Source: Alternaria dauci
Lineage: Eukaryota; Ascomycota; Dothideomycetes; Pleosporales; Pleosporaceae
Assembly (NCBI RefSeq): GCF_042100115.1
Contig: NC_091276.1
Coordinates: 620,001-684,000, forward strand
Length of the DNA stretch: 64,000 nt
Direction: 5' to 3'
Position numbers and translations under genes: made by a program. Position 1 is the first letter of the stretch. Every line of letters begins with the position of its first letter. Positions 32,546-44,770 of this stretch are shown here, one piece after another. The notes under the pieces were generated by a model. That model did no database searches, was not told the origin of the DNA, and saw nothing but the letters and a program-made list of their open reading frames with translations.

Positions 32546-33442
32546 TCACTGCAAAAACTTTGGGGGTATTGACATGACAGTCTTCAGCTCAGTACTCAAA
32601 GAAATGTCGCTGACAGGACGAGACGGATGTAACAGTGATGAGCCTTTCCTCAAAGCCGTAGCTAATGGGTGGGTCGAAAGACTATCTGACTGTTCCTGGT
32701 CATGCGTACCCTTGGAGGTCGAAAGAGCGTCGAAAGGATCAAGACCGGCGGCGGACTCAACATCCGGCGATGATGGATGTAGCAGTGTTGAACGCTGTCG
32801 CGGCTTCTGCATGTCGACATCGCCACGATTCGATGCTGAAACAGTGCTGCATTTCCTTCGCATTGCTGACACTGGACAGTCTGTTTCGAACCATCCTACC
32901 TCATTGAAAGGGGCTATGATAGACTCGATCGAGTCACGGCGTGAGAGCTCTTGCTTGAGATTCGGGCGCCAGCTTGGTCTGCGGTTCGATGGAGGTTGCT
33001 GGTAGGGATGATCGCGGTTGCGATCGACTCGTCGTGTTCTTCGCACTTTGAGCGGCGTTACTGTGGTCTTGGGCGACAATGGCGGTGAGGGAGGGTACGC
33101 GTCGATGTCGATGCCGATGTCGACGTCGATGTCGATTTCTTCATTGTCTCGATGCGATGGCTTGGCTTGGAAGTACCAGGGTCCGACTTCCTTCTCGTGA
33201 TAGCTAGGTGTAGTGGATGGACTACCTTCTCCGCGCTTGGCTATTCCGCCTCTTCGTGCAAACGACCTGCAGTTGCTGCAATCTCGGCACGAGTTTTGAC
33301 AGGCGAGCGTATCGGCGCACATTTGGGAAGGCGCAAAGTTTATTGTCGTGTGATGGAGCCAGGCCTTGGAAGTCTGGGTAGACAAGCGTCGAGTGATTGA
33401 GGTAAATGATCTTGTGATGTTTTGATGCCCGATATCAAGCAT
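32546..33442 (-). CDS. Unassigned protein with Cys cluster and acidic repeat
   Basis: A single frame of 298 residues, rich in Ser, Pro, Arg and Asp, likely disordered. A cysteine group (MCADTLACQNSCRDCSNC) lies near residues 41-58. An Asp/Ile repeat (DIDVDIGIDID) near residue 105 comes from a GATGTC-type hexanucleotide microsatellite at about 33108-33140. The first ATG is used, but M41 is an alternative start. I recognise no family. Confidence 0.5.
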   Translation of the reverse strand: MLDIGHQNITRSFTSITRRLSTQTSKAWLHHTTINFAPSQMCADTLACQNSCRDCSNCRSFARRGGIAKRGEGSPSTTPSYHEKEVGPWYFQAKPSHRDNEEIDIDVDIGIDIDAYPPSPPLSPKTTVTPLKVRRTRRVDRNRDHPYQQPPSNRRPSWRPNLKQELSRRDSIESIIAPFNEVGWFETDCPVSAMRRKCSTVSASNRGDVDMQKPRQRSTLLHPSSPDVESAAGLDPFDALSTSKGTHDQEQSDSLSTHPLATALRKGSSLLHPSRPVSDISLSTELKTVMSIPPKFLQ

Positions 33443-34068
33443 TTGTATTGGATTGACGGCTAGTTAGAAGATAAAGAGAGGATGACTCGAATACGCCGAC
33501 CACAGTCACTGTTTATGTCACTGTGGCTGGTCGCACGGTTGTTGTGAAGCGCGGGCGTTATCGAAGATGGTTGGTGCCCTGCATGGACGACCGTTGGCAC
33601 AGTAAACGCCAACATGCGCACACTGCAAGCTCGGGGCCGCAGAAAACAAAAACAAAGGCTAATAGATGCGAAAGGCAGCATGGCAGCTAAGATGATTTGA
33701 ATAATCTTTCACCGCTTCCCTGTCTGTTGACCACATACCGGTGTTTCTATGCTCGCTTGAACTGCCTCGATGGATTCTCCTTGCGCGCGATTACGACATC
33801 AGTGTTAACCCCAGTCTGCGCGTGATTTTGCTTCTGATGGATCGGCCAGTTGGTAGACCCTGCGTCTAATATTGGCGCCCGGTGCTGGTGGTAGGACGGA
33901 CCGATCAGTGCGCCCGATTACTGTGCCCTGCATACTTTGATCTCCGAATCAAGGCGTATGCAGTTTGCGCGGCGCCAATTTCCCCATGATTTCGTTCAAC
34001 GTATCCAACGATCGAGTTTGATCCGGCTACCCGTGGTATTCTCGGTTTGGTACGGTGCCCGCACGCGA
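33443..34068. other. Intergenic, no gene seen
   Basis: 626 bp between the 3' end of RNH201 and the start of the unassigned gene on the same strand. No feature recognised. Confidence 0.6.
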
Positions 34069-35144
34069 TCAAAACACATCCATCTCCTGGGTAACTCTCT
34101 TCCCGAACCAGTCCACCAGTTCGTCGCCGCCGCCATCATTCTTGCCGCTGAAGAAATCTGTCATGCGCATGTCATTTCCGTCGTCTTCCGTAGGCCACTC
34201 GATAGCGACATCGGGTTTCTTCCCTTCTAGAAGCTCCTTCGCGGTTCCCCACGAAAAGCGAGTCTCGCTGCCCCAGCCGAAAAGAGGGTCCATGTTCTGC
34301 TTCAGCCAGGTCTGTGTCCTTGGGTCGGACGGGTATCCGGAACCCCAAGCCACCTTGACCTCAGCATCTTCGTTCGCCTCGGTAGCGCGATTCTGGTATG
34401 GTTCGTAGCAGACGTCTAGGGCGGCGTCTCGGGTGACTTTGGCGCATACCGATGCTGCACTGACAACAGGGTACAGACTATCGGCTTTCTTCGCGACTGT
34501 GATCCGTATCGTAGGCCATATCCTCTCTAGCTTCTTCTGGTAGATTTCTGGTTTGCCAATGGTGTCGATGTAAATCTCCTTGACGTTGACTCCTCGAGCC
34601 AGCACTTCCTTGATCAGGTCGATGGTCGCATCCATGGCTTGGGCGTTGAGATTGTATACGTTGGGGGACAACATGTTCGCGGAGATGTCTTGAGCTGACA
34701 TTACACGTGTTGCCCACCCGCCAGCCTCGTAGAGATCTGAGTCCTTGGTGCAGAGCTTGCGCATGAGGTTTGTGCGGACTTCGGGAGTTAGGACTTTGGA
34801 GTCGTCGAAGTGGTGCGTTTCGGCGAGGAGAGAGTGGTGGAGTTCGGTTGGTAGATAGAAGAGTCCGTATACCATGGGCCCTGGACATGTTAGCGACTGA
34901 AGGGACTCTCACGGGGCAGGCACGTACCCAAGACCGGACCTCGTCCAGCTTCATCAACACCCAGCACGACTTCTCCAGACATGTCGTCGGCTATTTGCTT
35001 CGGTATTGGTGAGAAATGCGAATATGACTTTCCGCCAAGAATGTCTGGCCTGTAGATTGAAGGTGCCATGAAGACATCGGAGGGCGGTGATTCCAGCTCA
35101 ATGTCTTGAGTGTCCATGTGAACATCTTCCTGTGACTCTGCCAT
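34069..35144 (-). CDS. RNH201: Ribonuclease H2 catalytic subunit
   Basis: Two exons, 34928-35144 and 34069-34880, with a 47-nt GTACGT-CCAG intron, give 342 residues. [21 protein letters not shown] is the hallmark RNase HII motif with the first catalytic Asp and Glu (DEAGRG). IYIDTIG and the AKVTRDAALD block supply the remaining acidic residues, and GSGYPSDPRTQTWL is the conserved substrate-facing segment of eukaryotic RNase H2A. The enzyme cuts RNA-DNA hybrids and single ribonucleotides in DNA, in the nucleus with two accessory subunits. An ACGCGT box lies about 86 bp upstream of the ATG. Confidence 0.95.
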
Positions 35145-35229
35145 TTTTCACAGCGTCTAGATTCGGTAGTACAATCGCGGGCGTAATGTGTCGTATGTGG
35201 TTGCAAAGTAATCGGATGAGGGAGACGCG

Positions 35230-35235
35230 ACGCGT
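35230..35235. promoter_or_regulatory. MluI cell-cycle box upstream of RNH201
   Basis: ACGCGT about 86 bp before the RNH201 ATG, next to a further ACGCGA half-match. Confidence 0.4.
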
Positions 35236-35620
35236 TCTTCGGCGGTTGAGACGCGACCGAGGCGCTAACGACGTGAATGGTACCGGAGCACGGCAGAACA
35301 ACGGCAAGAGCCCACACACACCTCATGCGTACACGGCACGTTGCATGCCGTTTTCCACACTTTTCTCCGAAACCTACTGCAATGGGTAATTTCGCGCCCG
35401 CAAGTCATGGTCGTGCTACCACACAAGCTGTCTCGCTGCATGAGTCTCGCCGAAGCCAGTCACTTTTCCCCCCGAGGTGGTTGCATGGATTGTAAGATGG
35501 GTGGTAGCACATTACAATGCGACTACGGAAACGCTACGTACGAGATCAATTGCGCTTATTTTACAGTCATTGCCACACGAGGCCTCCTCGAGAACCAAGG
35601 CAGTTCTACACACTCGTGCC

Positions 35621-36803
35621 CTATTTGACAGTAGGGGCGATCGCCTTGCTGACACTAGTCCGGACAAACTCTTGCATCCAATTTGGCAATCCTCTCAACA
35701 TAGACACGTTCTTCATACTGCTAGGCAGTATCGCCTATCCGCCACGGCAGCTCATGATCCTCTCAAAAGCTGCATCTGCAATGTCACTCGGCTCAATGAT
35801 TGCTTCTCCCGCCTTCTTGAGCCCCTTTTCTATAGGTATGATAAGAGGGGTGCGAGCGTAAGTGAGATGTATGGATGTCGTCAGCACGTTCGGGCTCTTG
35901 TAGTGGAGCTTGAGTTCCGCGTTGAGCGCTATCTTGAATCAGCATGCTGCATCAAAGAGCAAAGCAAACAACCTACATTCATGGAAGCCGAGAATAGCCG
36001 ACTTGGTTGCGGAGTAGTCGGCCATACCACCGACACCCGTGAAGCTCGCAGTACTTGCGACTGTTACGATATGGCCCTTGTTGTTGCGGATCATATCTGG
36101 TAGGAATGCTTTGACGGTGTACCAATTGCTGAGCACATTGACTTGGAAGATCTTCTGGAGGTAGACGTCGGACGTGGAGAGAATGGTATGAGAAGCTAGG
36201 ATGCCGGCGTTGTTGACGAGGATTGTCGGTGCGCCCATCCCGTCCTTGATCTTTTCGGCGACCGAATAGACCTCAGAGGGGTCAGTAACATCGCATTTGA
36301 AGAACTGTACACCAGCATCTGTCAGGCGCGTCAGTATTCGGCAATACTTGCCAAAGTGAGTGATGGTATGTCTTACGGCCCTGCAGACTGGGAGGCAGTT
36401 GCTGGATATCTAGCACCGCTACCCTTATTCCTTTTGCAAGCAATCTCGTGACCACCATCTCCCCGATGCCGCTACATCCTCCTGTGACGACTGCCACCTC
36501 GTGGCTCCAGTTCCATTTTGCCTTGTCACTTCGTAGCCTGCCCCCGTTAAGGGCAATTTGGTTAAGCTGGTTGTTGACAACGCTTGCTGAGCCAGCTATC
36601 AGAAACCCCGTCAAGGCCTTCAGAACCCGTCCATATATGCGTGCGTCTTGAAGAGCAGGAATTTGAGTCGTGATTTGGCTTCAAAGGTGTGCAGGCCCTT
36701 TTGTCAAGGCCCATAGTAGAGTTGCCGTCACTAGCGGATTGAATGCAATCTGACCAGCAGAAGTGGTAATGAAACCGACAATGTTTGTCAATGTTTCCGC
36801 CAT
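35621..36803 (-). pseudogene. Short-chain dehydrogenase/reductase with two nonsense codons
   Basis: Three exons, 36377-36803, 35977-36318 and 35621-35928, keep one frame of 358 codons that fits the fungal membrane-anchored retinol-dehydrogenase-like SDR family. The N-terminal anchor is FNPLVTATLLWALTKGPAHL. VVTGGCSGIGEMV is the cofactor site, LVNNAGIL the NNAG motif, and S...DYSATK the catalytic Ser, Tyr and Lys. Two in-frame stops interrupt it: TGA at 36681-36683 (codon 41), where family members usually have a basic residue, and TAG at 35735-35737 between RGG and AILP, where Gln is usual. Both are explained by C to T changes on the coding strand. No ATG after the first stop would rescue the cofactor domain. 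Splice signals are intact, so decay looks recent. Confidence 0.8.
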
Positions 36804-38954
36804 ATTTGAGTAAACACTTAGTGAAAGTAGAATACGGAATACGAGTGCTCTAGAAGAAATATCACTTATATAACTTTCTTTTGTGTGCACCGCGCGTTAC
36901 CGGTCCGTTGGCATCGAAAGAGGGGGCTGATCATGTTGAAACCTCGGCTGATCTTACGTCTGAATGCTCATGTTTACTATACGGAACAGTTGGAAAGTCC
37001 GGTTGCGACAAATCGAAAAAGAGATGGTAGGAGCTGGCGGTGAGAAATACGTGCTGGGAGATGGGTATCTATCTCGGAACGTTGGTATGCGCATCGATAT
37101 TCCGAGGTCGGAACCGAATCACACGCTGATAAATGGAGACGGTAATGTGTCTCGCGATAGCTCCCCATTCATTGTCCGGATTCTCGAGGACTTTTCGAAG
37201 AACGCAGCCATCTTGGCGATGATACACACGGACATTGCGCTGTCACTGGCATACTCTGCATCATGTTCTGAGTCTGTTCTCCAAGAATGCATTAGAGACG
37301 TGGCAAATGAGAATGTCGGACACCGCTGTCGGATGCGTTGCTTGTCGGGTGCAAAGATCCGCAGTGCTCCGGGCCAAGGTCTGATTAGTTGGCTATCGGG
37401 CCAAGCAAAACACGTGTTGCGGTGTCCTCCCACGAGAAACTCTGTGAGGATATGGCAGTGAAGGTTTGCCTTTTGAAGTCGCTTGTGATGGATATCTTCG
37501 CACACGTTACTTTATTTCCGCCGATGGTTGTGTATACGAGCACCGCTTTAGCCGGTCCTACGGAATCCACCGTGTATCCCTTACTGATTGGCAGATGCAA
37601 GGTGCGTGCGGGGAAATGCCTGGCTCTCGATTCTGAAACGAGAGCGGTCAGGAGCTGTCTAACCGCATTGGCTGCGTTGGATAACGAGGCGCCTCATTTG
37701 AGAGGATCGTCATCGTCGCGATGAAAGAGATGCATATGTGGCCACCGTAGTGGATCAACCGACTGAGCAAGTGCTGGCTGACAACGCCTCATTATCAAGC
37801 GCATCAGCATCTCCCAGCCGCAGGTAACAGCTCTGGCATGCTAAAGTCCAAATTCATGCTTCTGCACGACATGTCCACCATACTGGCGCGGCATGCGTAG
37901 CGGCATGCATCGGTGTTTGGGATGGTGGATGCCCCGCCAGTCCTTCGGCCGTGGAGGCTGCCCCTCCTTTGTACTGTATGGCGGTACTACTTGCTGCTGC
38001 AACCTTGACTGGTTCAACGACTTTCTGGGCGAGGAGCTGCCGGATGACGTGAGGGTATTGCGCACCGCCCGCCGGCATCTCCATCCCACTCCAGGGGCCT
38101 GGAACACGCTGTCGAGAAGCATTCAGAACCACGTTTGCCGCGCATATCGAGCTAGAGTGGGTCGGATGCAATCACGGAAGGCTGTGACAGCTGCGCGAAA
38201 GTGTGTGAACGGCTGGGACGACGCGCAGAAGGGTGGGATGCAGTGTAGGATCCGCTGCGGGCTCCGAGGCCATGACTACACAGCATTCGCAATGCTCACG
38301 ACGAGCCTCGCCCTTGGTGCTAGGTGCTTTTTCTTAGAGTAGCGGTGCATGTACATACATACAGTACAAGGCCTTGCGGGAGAACAGGAGGGTCCATAAT
38401 CTCGATTGGGCACAGTAGGCGACAAGCAGATGTGCAATATGTGCGGACGCTCGCAGCCAGCACTAGTGTTGAGCGCCACATTGTCCCCTGATGAGTGATG
38501 TGATGGACCCTGAGCTCAAGAGTCCAACGCTCCACTCCCGCTCCGTCTGTACAGTAGACTTGCTCTTTCGACGCTCCCAGGTTGAACCGTTGGCCAATCC
38601 TTCCAGGCTTTCTCAGACTGTCCTTAGCCACGACTCGTGCTGTGCATAGGCCGTCAAGTGCGCGCTGCTGCGACCCGCTTCATAGCGACTTGGGTTCCTG
38701 CCTACGTACCGAGCCTCCAACAACGATTCCGTCCCAACCCTGTAACACGACCAAGAACAGCGAGCAGCGAGGGCAGCAGCAAGGGCATTTGCCCCGTGTA
38801 CGAATTATCTGTATGTTGACTGCGCTTTCCGTGTGCTGCGACAAGTGCCTGCCGCGTTCAGGTGAAACCACACCGCCCGCCAATCCCCCACACCAGCTTC
38901 CTGCAGAGTCGCGCTGACCGAACTGGCAGTGTATTTCTAGTATTTCTAGTTAGT
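36804..38954. other. Gene-poor stretch of about 2.1 kb
   Basis: No assigned gene. On the minus strand a frame open over about 37385-37690 reads like protein (HLPISKGYTVDS, AVLVYTTIGGNKVTC), but its start is not found and no family is recognised. A 165-codon plus-strand ORF overlaps it at 36964-37461. The last 100 bp precede the PUF gene. Confidence 0.4.
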
Positions 38955-41900
38955 ATGGCCTACCAGGGCATGGGAGGGGGCAACGGCCTCAGATCTCCTC
39001 GCGAAGAATCGTCATTCCTTTCCCTGAATCGCGCCGCTCAGAACCACAACGGCGACGGCCGCGCGACGCTGCAGCGCCGCTTCACCACCAACAACATTCC
39101 CACCATGAGCACACCACTGTCGCCAATCGGGCAGCAACGCAGACAGGCGGCAGAGCCGGCCGAATTTACTACAGCGGTATGTGGCCACTCTCGTACAAGT
39201 AAGAGGCGGACGTGAGGTGCTGGCCCTCTGCCGCACTTTGCACATGGCTACTCAGCAGCTGTCGCAACCATGGCGGAGAGACTTTGAAACCGAATCCTTC
39301 AGCTCTGCAGGTTGCTGAAGTTGCTTTCCGTCAGCTGCATATATATATATATATATTTATATACGTATATCCGCGGTGAACAAGAGTCTGGGCTAACGAC
39401 CAATGCCAACAGACGTACCACAAGCTCCAAGTTGTAAGTCTACTTCACTTCGTCTTCCACCGTCTCTCACCAGGTACCCCTCATTTTCCACGGCAAGTAA
39501 GATTGCAGCCGCCAAGGGTGCCTGACCAGGTGACGACGCGCAAATAAGTCAACAACAGTCTCTCGCCTTTGTTCCTCCTACACTCCTACACCACAACAAC
39601 AATCCGCCGCCTCCGCAAAAGCCTCATTGCTATTATCACTCCTGTACATCTCACAGTCTCGACTCGAGACCCCCATTCCTTATCTGCATTCTCATTATTT
39701 CCCATTTGCACTCATCTTACGTCAAGGGCGACGCTGTTGCCTCACGACAAACCCTCTGGCCGGTCCGCGTGATCAACTAACAGCTTGCTAGCTTGAGAGG
39801 AAACGAATTGAACACGAGTATCTCAAAGAAGCGAAACGGCGCTTCGACGCTGAGATGGAGCTCCTCAATCTGCAGGCCCAGCACGGCGAGACTGAGTCCA
39901 ACCGATTCTCAAACGATCACTACGGCGGCCCTGCTCACAGCCAGCCCACCACACCGCCTGAGTACAACGAAGTCAACGGCTTCCCGTCTGCTCTATCGCG
40001 TCCGAACCGTTTCAGCATGTCTAGTATCAACCCAGGTATCATTACACGCAGCAGCCGCGCCAACTCCCAAGTTACTTCTCCTCCTGCCAACTTCCAGGGA
40101 AACGGTAATCTTCCCTCTCACTCGATGCCAGGATCTCGCCGCAACTCTGATGAAGACCACGATGACTTTGAGAACGACGACTTCACCCCTCTGAGCCCAG
40201 CTGCCCGCAAGTAAGTCTACCCGTAATGGTTCCATCTTATGCAAAGCTGACTTAATCAGGAACAACCGCATGTCGATGCCCGTTACTAGAATGGACTATG
40301 GCAACCGTGGCGGTCTTCCAGATGTGACCTCTCTTCTGGGTCACATCGACACCGCCGGTTTCTTGTTTGGTGATGATGCAGCTGCTTCTCAAGACCACAA
40401 GGCGTTCCTTCAGATGGGCAACACAAAGGACGACTTTCCTGTCCTGGTCCGCCGCGATGGTGCTGGTAACGGTACGAAACTCTCTGCGTCTTCTGCTGCA
40501 CTTGATTTGGCCTTCTCACAATCCCCTGGCTCCGATGCTCAGTCCACTGGCTGGAACAGATACCGTCACCGTCAGGCTCAACAGTCCCTTCCTGCTAACA
40601 CATTCCGTAAAGCTTCCCAGATGGACGAGTATGAGTCCGGTCGTTCCAACGGCAATGTCGACAACACGCCCAAGAACAACCGTCGCTCCGTCGAGTTCAA
40701 CTTCAGTCCCAAGAACAACGAGCCCAAGCGCGCTAGCTACACTGGTCCAGCCAACGGTATGCCGAAGTTGACCCAGTCCTACTCTACCAACGATGTTCCG
40801 ACCCTCAAGAACGGAGTCAACGGCGCCAATAGTATTGGTTTCACACACTCGCAGCAGTTCCACAACCACAACGCTAGTCTGGGTCGCATTCCGTCAAATG
40901 TCCTGTCCAACCGTAACAGCCGGGATCTCTCACTTGTCAACCGTGAGCCTGAGTATCATTCTCCGCAGTCAGGCCTGCACGCAAGCGCTGCTCCTTTTGG
41001 TCCTGCAACCACGTCAGCCGCTACCAATGGCAACAGTGGTCTTCCATCGACTGTCGGTTCACCAACCATGTCGCAGTACTCCAGTGTTCAAGCCGCCAAC
41101 CCGGGCTACTACGGATACGGTATGAACATGCTCAACAGCGCTATGAACGGTCTCAACCTTGGGGTTGGAGCTGGTCCCGGCCCTCAGTACGGCGGACCTC
41201 CTGCTTATGGTCCCAACGGCATGTACGGTGGTGGACAGCAGCAGTACAATCCATACGCCACTTACGGACCAGGTGGTCGTGTACAGGACAGCCAGGCTCG
41301 GGTCATCCAGAGCCGTCGTCTGCAGAACGATGCAAACAAGTACATGAACTACGATCTGAAGACTATGCCCCGCCACGAGATCTACAGTCTGTGCAAGGAC
41401 CAGCACGGATGTCGGTTCTTGCAGAAGAAGCTCGAGGAGCGCAACGCAGAGAACATTCAAATCATCTTTGACGAGACTGCCCCTCACGTTGTTGAACTCA
41501 TGACTGACCCGTTCGGTAACTACCTTTGCCAGAAGTTGTTGGAGTACTGCAACGATGAGCAGCGTAACACTCTTGTTCGCAACGCTTCCCCCGCCATGGT
41601 TCAGATCGCGTTCAACCAGCACGGCACTCGCGCCTTGCAGAAGATGATCGAGTTCATCTCCACGGACGAGCAGGTTTGTAATGACCGTCCATGATTCCCA
41701 ACTTTTGAGCTAACCCCTTCTTAGACCCAGATGATTATCCGAGCCTTGTCAGGACAAGTTGTAGATCTGATCCAGGATCTAAATGGCAACCACGTCATTC
41801 AGAAGTGCTTGAACCACCTCAAGTCTGTGGAGGCTCAGTTCATCTTTGATGCTGTAGGCGAGAACTGCATCACCGTCGGCACCCATCGCCATGGTTGCTG

Positions 41901-42732
41901 TGTTCTTCAGCGCTGCATTGACCACGCTGTCGGCTTCCAGAAGGTCGACCTCATCCGCAAGATTACGGCCCATAGTTTCCATCTCGTCCAGGATCCTTTC
42001 GGCAACTACGTGGTTCAGTACATCCTCGACCTCAACGATGCTGCCTTCACAACACCCATGTGTCAAGGCTTCCAGGGCAAGATCTGCGAGTTGTCCAAGC
42101 AGAAGTTCAGTTCCAACGTCATCGAGAAGTGCATCCGCTGCGCTGAGCCGCACGTCAAGGGCATGATGATTGAAGAGTTGCTTGATGTCGAGCAGCTTGA
42201 GCAGCTTATGCGCGACTCATACGGCAACTACGTTATTCAGACTGCACTCGAGTTTGCCCCTGCCGAACTTTGCGTGCACCTTATTGAGGCCATGCGTCCG
42301 ATTCTGCCTTCGATCCGCCAGACGCCTTATGGCCGTCGCATCATGAGCAAGGTCGGAGAGCGCGAGACTCGTCTGGCTGCATACACGGGTGGGCGTACCT
42401 CTTCTGGTCAAGCTTCTCCTGGTGCTGCCCAAGGCTCTGAGTCGGGTGCCGTGTTCAGTCAGGCTCTGCCACAGTACCAGCAGAACAACGTCTCGGCCAG
42501 CTACCAAGGCGCCAACGGTCCGTCTAGCTTCCAGACACCCATGTACACGGCAAACGCAAACTACGGCCCCAACATCATCTCGCCGCAGCCTCATCGTCAG
42601 CCTCACCGCCTGAGCAACCCACAACACATGCACAACCCTATGCAGGACAACCGCCAGAACTACCAAGGCTACCAGAACCAGCAACAGTACGGTGTGACTC
42701 AGGCCAACGGTAACAACGGCAGCTGGTTCTAG
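38955..42732 (+). CDS. PUF-family RNA-binding protein (PUF4-like)
   Basis: Five exons, 38955-39176, 39413-39433 (21 nt), 39792-40210, 40260-41673 and 41725-42732, give 1027 residues. The first two thirds are disordered and Asn-, Ser- and Pro-rich, with a short coiled coil (LERKRIEHEYLKEAKRRFDAEMELL). The C-terminal third is a Pumilio-homology domain with eight repeats whose RNA-reading triplets are visible: HGCRFLQKK, FGNYLCQKL, HGTRALQKM, NGNHVIQKC, HGCCVLQRC, FGNYVVQYI, FSSNVIEKC, YGNYVIQTA. The domain is closest in memory to yeast Puf4. Such proteins bind 3' UTRs and repress or destabilise mRNAs in the cytoplasm. A Gln-, Asn- and Pro-rich tail follows. Exon 2 encodes only TYHKLQV. Intron 4 uses a GTTTGT donor. 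Confidence 0.93.
39339..39356. repeat. (AT)n microsatellite in PUF intron 1
   Basis: An uninterrupted run of AT dinucleotides followed by TTTATATACGTATAT. Confidence 0.8.
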
Positions 42733-43737
42733 TAGAGCCAAGTGGCCGACGAGGTTATGACTTGACGAGCTACGGTCTGTCTGCAAACACATCACTAGCC
42801 AACATTGATGCCAGTAGATTACACTGGTGTTGGCGTTTGTCATGTTGATGGGTCGATTTTCCTTGCATCTATCGTTCTGTCTGTCACACTGGGCGGATGG
42901 ATCGATCTTGTATAGTACGACTACACGAGCATCATCGCGAAGCCCCGGCAGCATTCGGCATTGACACGGCGTAGGGATACGATGGGTTACACGGCGTTTC
43001 TTCCCCTTTCACTGATTGTATTCTACCCCCTTCATTTTTGACCCATTGATTGCTTCCCCTTGCATGACTTGTCTTGACGATACGGCACCTCGGTGCACCA
43101 AAAGGAACGTTTCAGCATGAGCACGAACACGAACGAGCACGAGTACACTAGCACTGTCGCCGTATGGCGGCCAACCTTCTCCTTTGCAGACGCTTGCAAT
43201 GGCGCTTGTCGTGAGCCTGGAGCTAGGTGGCAAGTCTTAAGTAGACAATTGTAGAATCAATATTCCAGAAGTTGTGCAACATGGGCGTGCGTGAAACAGG
43301 ACATGAATTAATTGTACGAAGAGGCTCGTTTCTGCAAAGTTTGTAGTTGGAACTTTGCTGCCCGATGAATGCCGGCCAAGATTGCATCGATGTCATGAGA
43401 GGGGGCTCAGCGCGGGTGCCAGTTTGGCTGAGCATGTGAGACTATGACGCGATGCTTCCGCCTTCCGCATCCGGATCGACCATTTGAAACGAGCACCTTC
43501 CTCGTTGCTCCTAGACACGTACAAACCACGCCCCGATACAACCAACCAACCCTCTAACGTGGTCCGACAGCATTCTATCTTGCCGTGTCCGAAAGCACTA
43601 TACTGCGATAAGACGACGGTCCGACACCCACGCTCTCCCGGCACTTTGCAACCCACCCTCGGTCGATTACGAGCCAGGAACCGCAACTCCACAAACTCCA
43701 CAATACCAGACTGCGCTACTTAACAACTCCAGACACG
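42733..43737. other. Intergenic, no gene seen
   Basis: 3' region of the PUF gene and upstream region of the I9 inhibitor gene. A short (GAGCAC)-rich tract lies near 43120-43150. No gene recognised. Confidence 0.6.
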
Positions 43738-44110
43738 ATGCGCTTCGCTGTCTTCTCCTTCCTGGTTGCCCTCATCGCTACTCTCGCCATGGCCGCCGCA
43801 CCCCACCGCTCCGTCATCATTAGCTGGCCAAACGACACGCCCGACGAGATTGTCGAGCAGAGCAAGGAGGCCATTCGCCAGGCCAAGGGTAGGGAGACGC
43901 TTTTCTACACCCTATGCACGATTGCAGGAGGCATGTACTAATAACAGTGGTTTAGGTGTCATTACTCACGAATACAACATCATCAAGGGCTTCGCTGCCC
44001 AGGCCCCGGCGTCGGCTCTCGAGATGGTGACGACGTTGAGCGATGTGTACAAGTGTGAGATTGAGGAGGATGGCATTGTTACTACGCAGAACGACAAGGT
44101 GGGCATCTGA
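43738..44110 (+). CDS. Secreted I9-type proteinase inhibitor
   Basis: Two exons, 43738-43888 and 43956-44110, give 101 residues. MRFAVFSFLVALIATLAMAAA is a signal peptide. The rest matches the inhibitor I9 / subtilisin-propeptide fold: HRSVIISWPNDTPDEIVEQSK, then GVITHEYNIIKGFAAQAP and a C-terminal IEEDGIVTTQN. Yeast Pbi2, a cytosolic inhibitor of vacuolar proteinase B, has the same layout (ILHEFDIIKGY), but lacks a signal peptide. Here the target would be a secreted or vacuolar subtilase; this is inference. The intron uses a GTAGGG donor. Confidence 0.85.
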
Positions 44111-44770
44111 TGGGATGGTGGGGAGAGGATTGGGAGAAAGAAGGGGATGCAAGTTGACAAAGTCGCTCTTTGATCATTCGCCCTTGTGATGTATGATTGG
44201 AGTTGGCGCAAGGGCCGGGTTGGTTGGCGTTTTATACGAACGTTAGTCGCAAAGTGTATTGATGCTTTTGCTTTTGCGGTTGCCATGTACAGTGCAGTTT
44301 CATACATCTGTTGCGATAGTGATGTCCTTTGGATGGTGGAACCCTGCAGCGGCTCTTTCCCCGCGGATAGCAGCCAGCCCCAAGGGACGTGCATCCGTCT
44401 CAGCACAACGGCGGCTTCATGCGCGTCATGTCCCGGCAGGCAAGAGGGCAGCAGTGAAAGTCACGTTGATGCCCCTCACTCTACGACGCCCAACTCACGA
44501 CTGCACGGCCCGGCAGACGAGGATTGACGACGTCGCCGCGCGAGTGTGCTGTATTTCGGCTTAGCGGTCGGATCACCCCCAACCTCACCGACGCGCGACA
44601 CGTCCTCGAGCAAGGAACAGCCTGTGCTTGGTGGAGCACGTACTCTTCACCGCAACGCAAAAACGCAAACTCGAGATGCATGACTGCTACTCACTTTATT
44701 CCGTCCGGATACTAGCATACACAAACCTGCACGCGGGTAACAAGCCCCGCGACACACCACCACCGCCGCC
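44111..44770. other. Intergenic, no gene seen
   Basis: 660 bp between the I9 gene and the Hook gene, both on the plus strand. No feature recognised. Confidence 0.6.

Noticed and set aside
33108..33140. GATGTC-type repeat as a regulatory array
   Set aside because: It is a simple microsatellite inside a coding frame.
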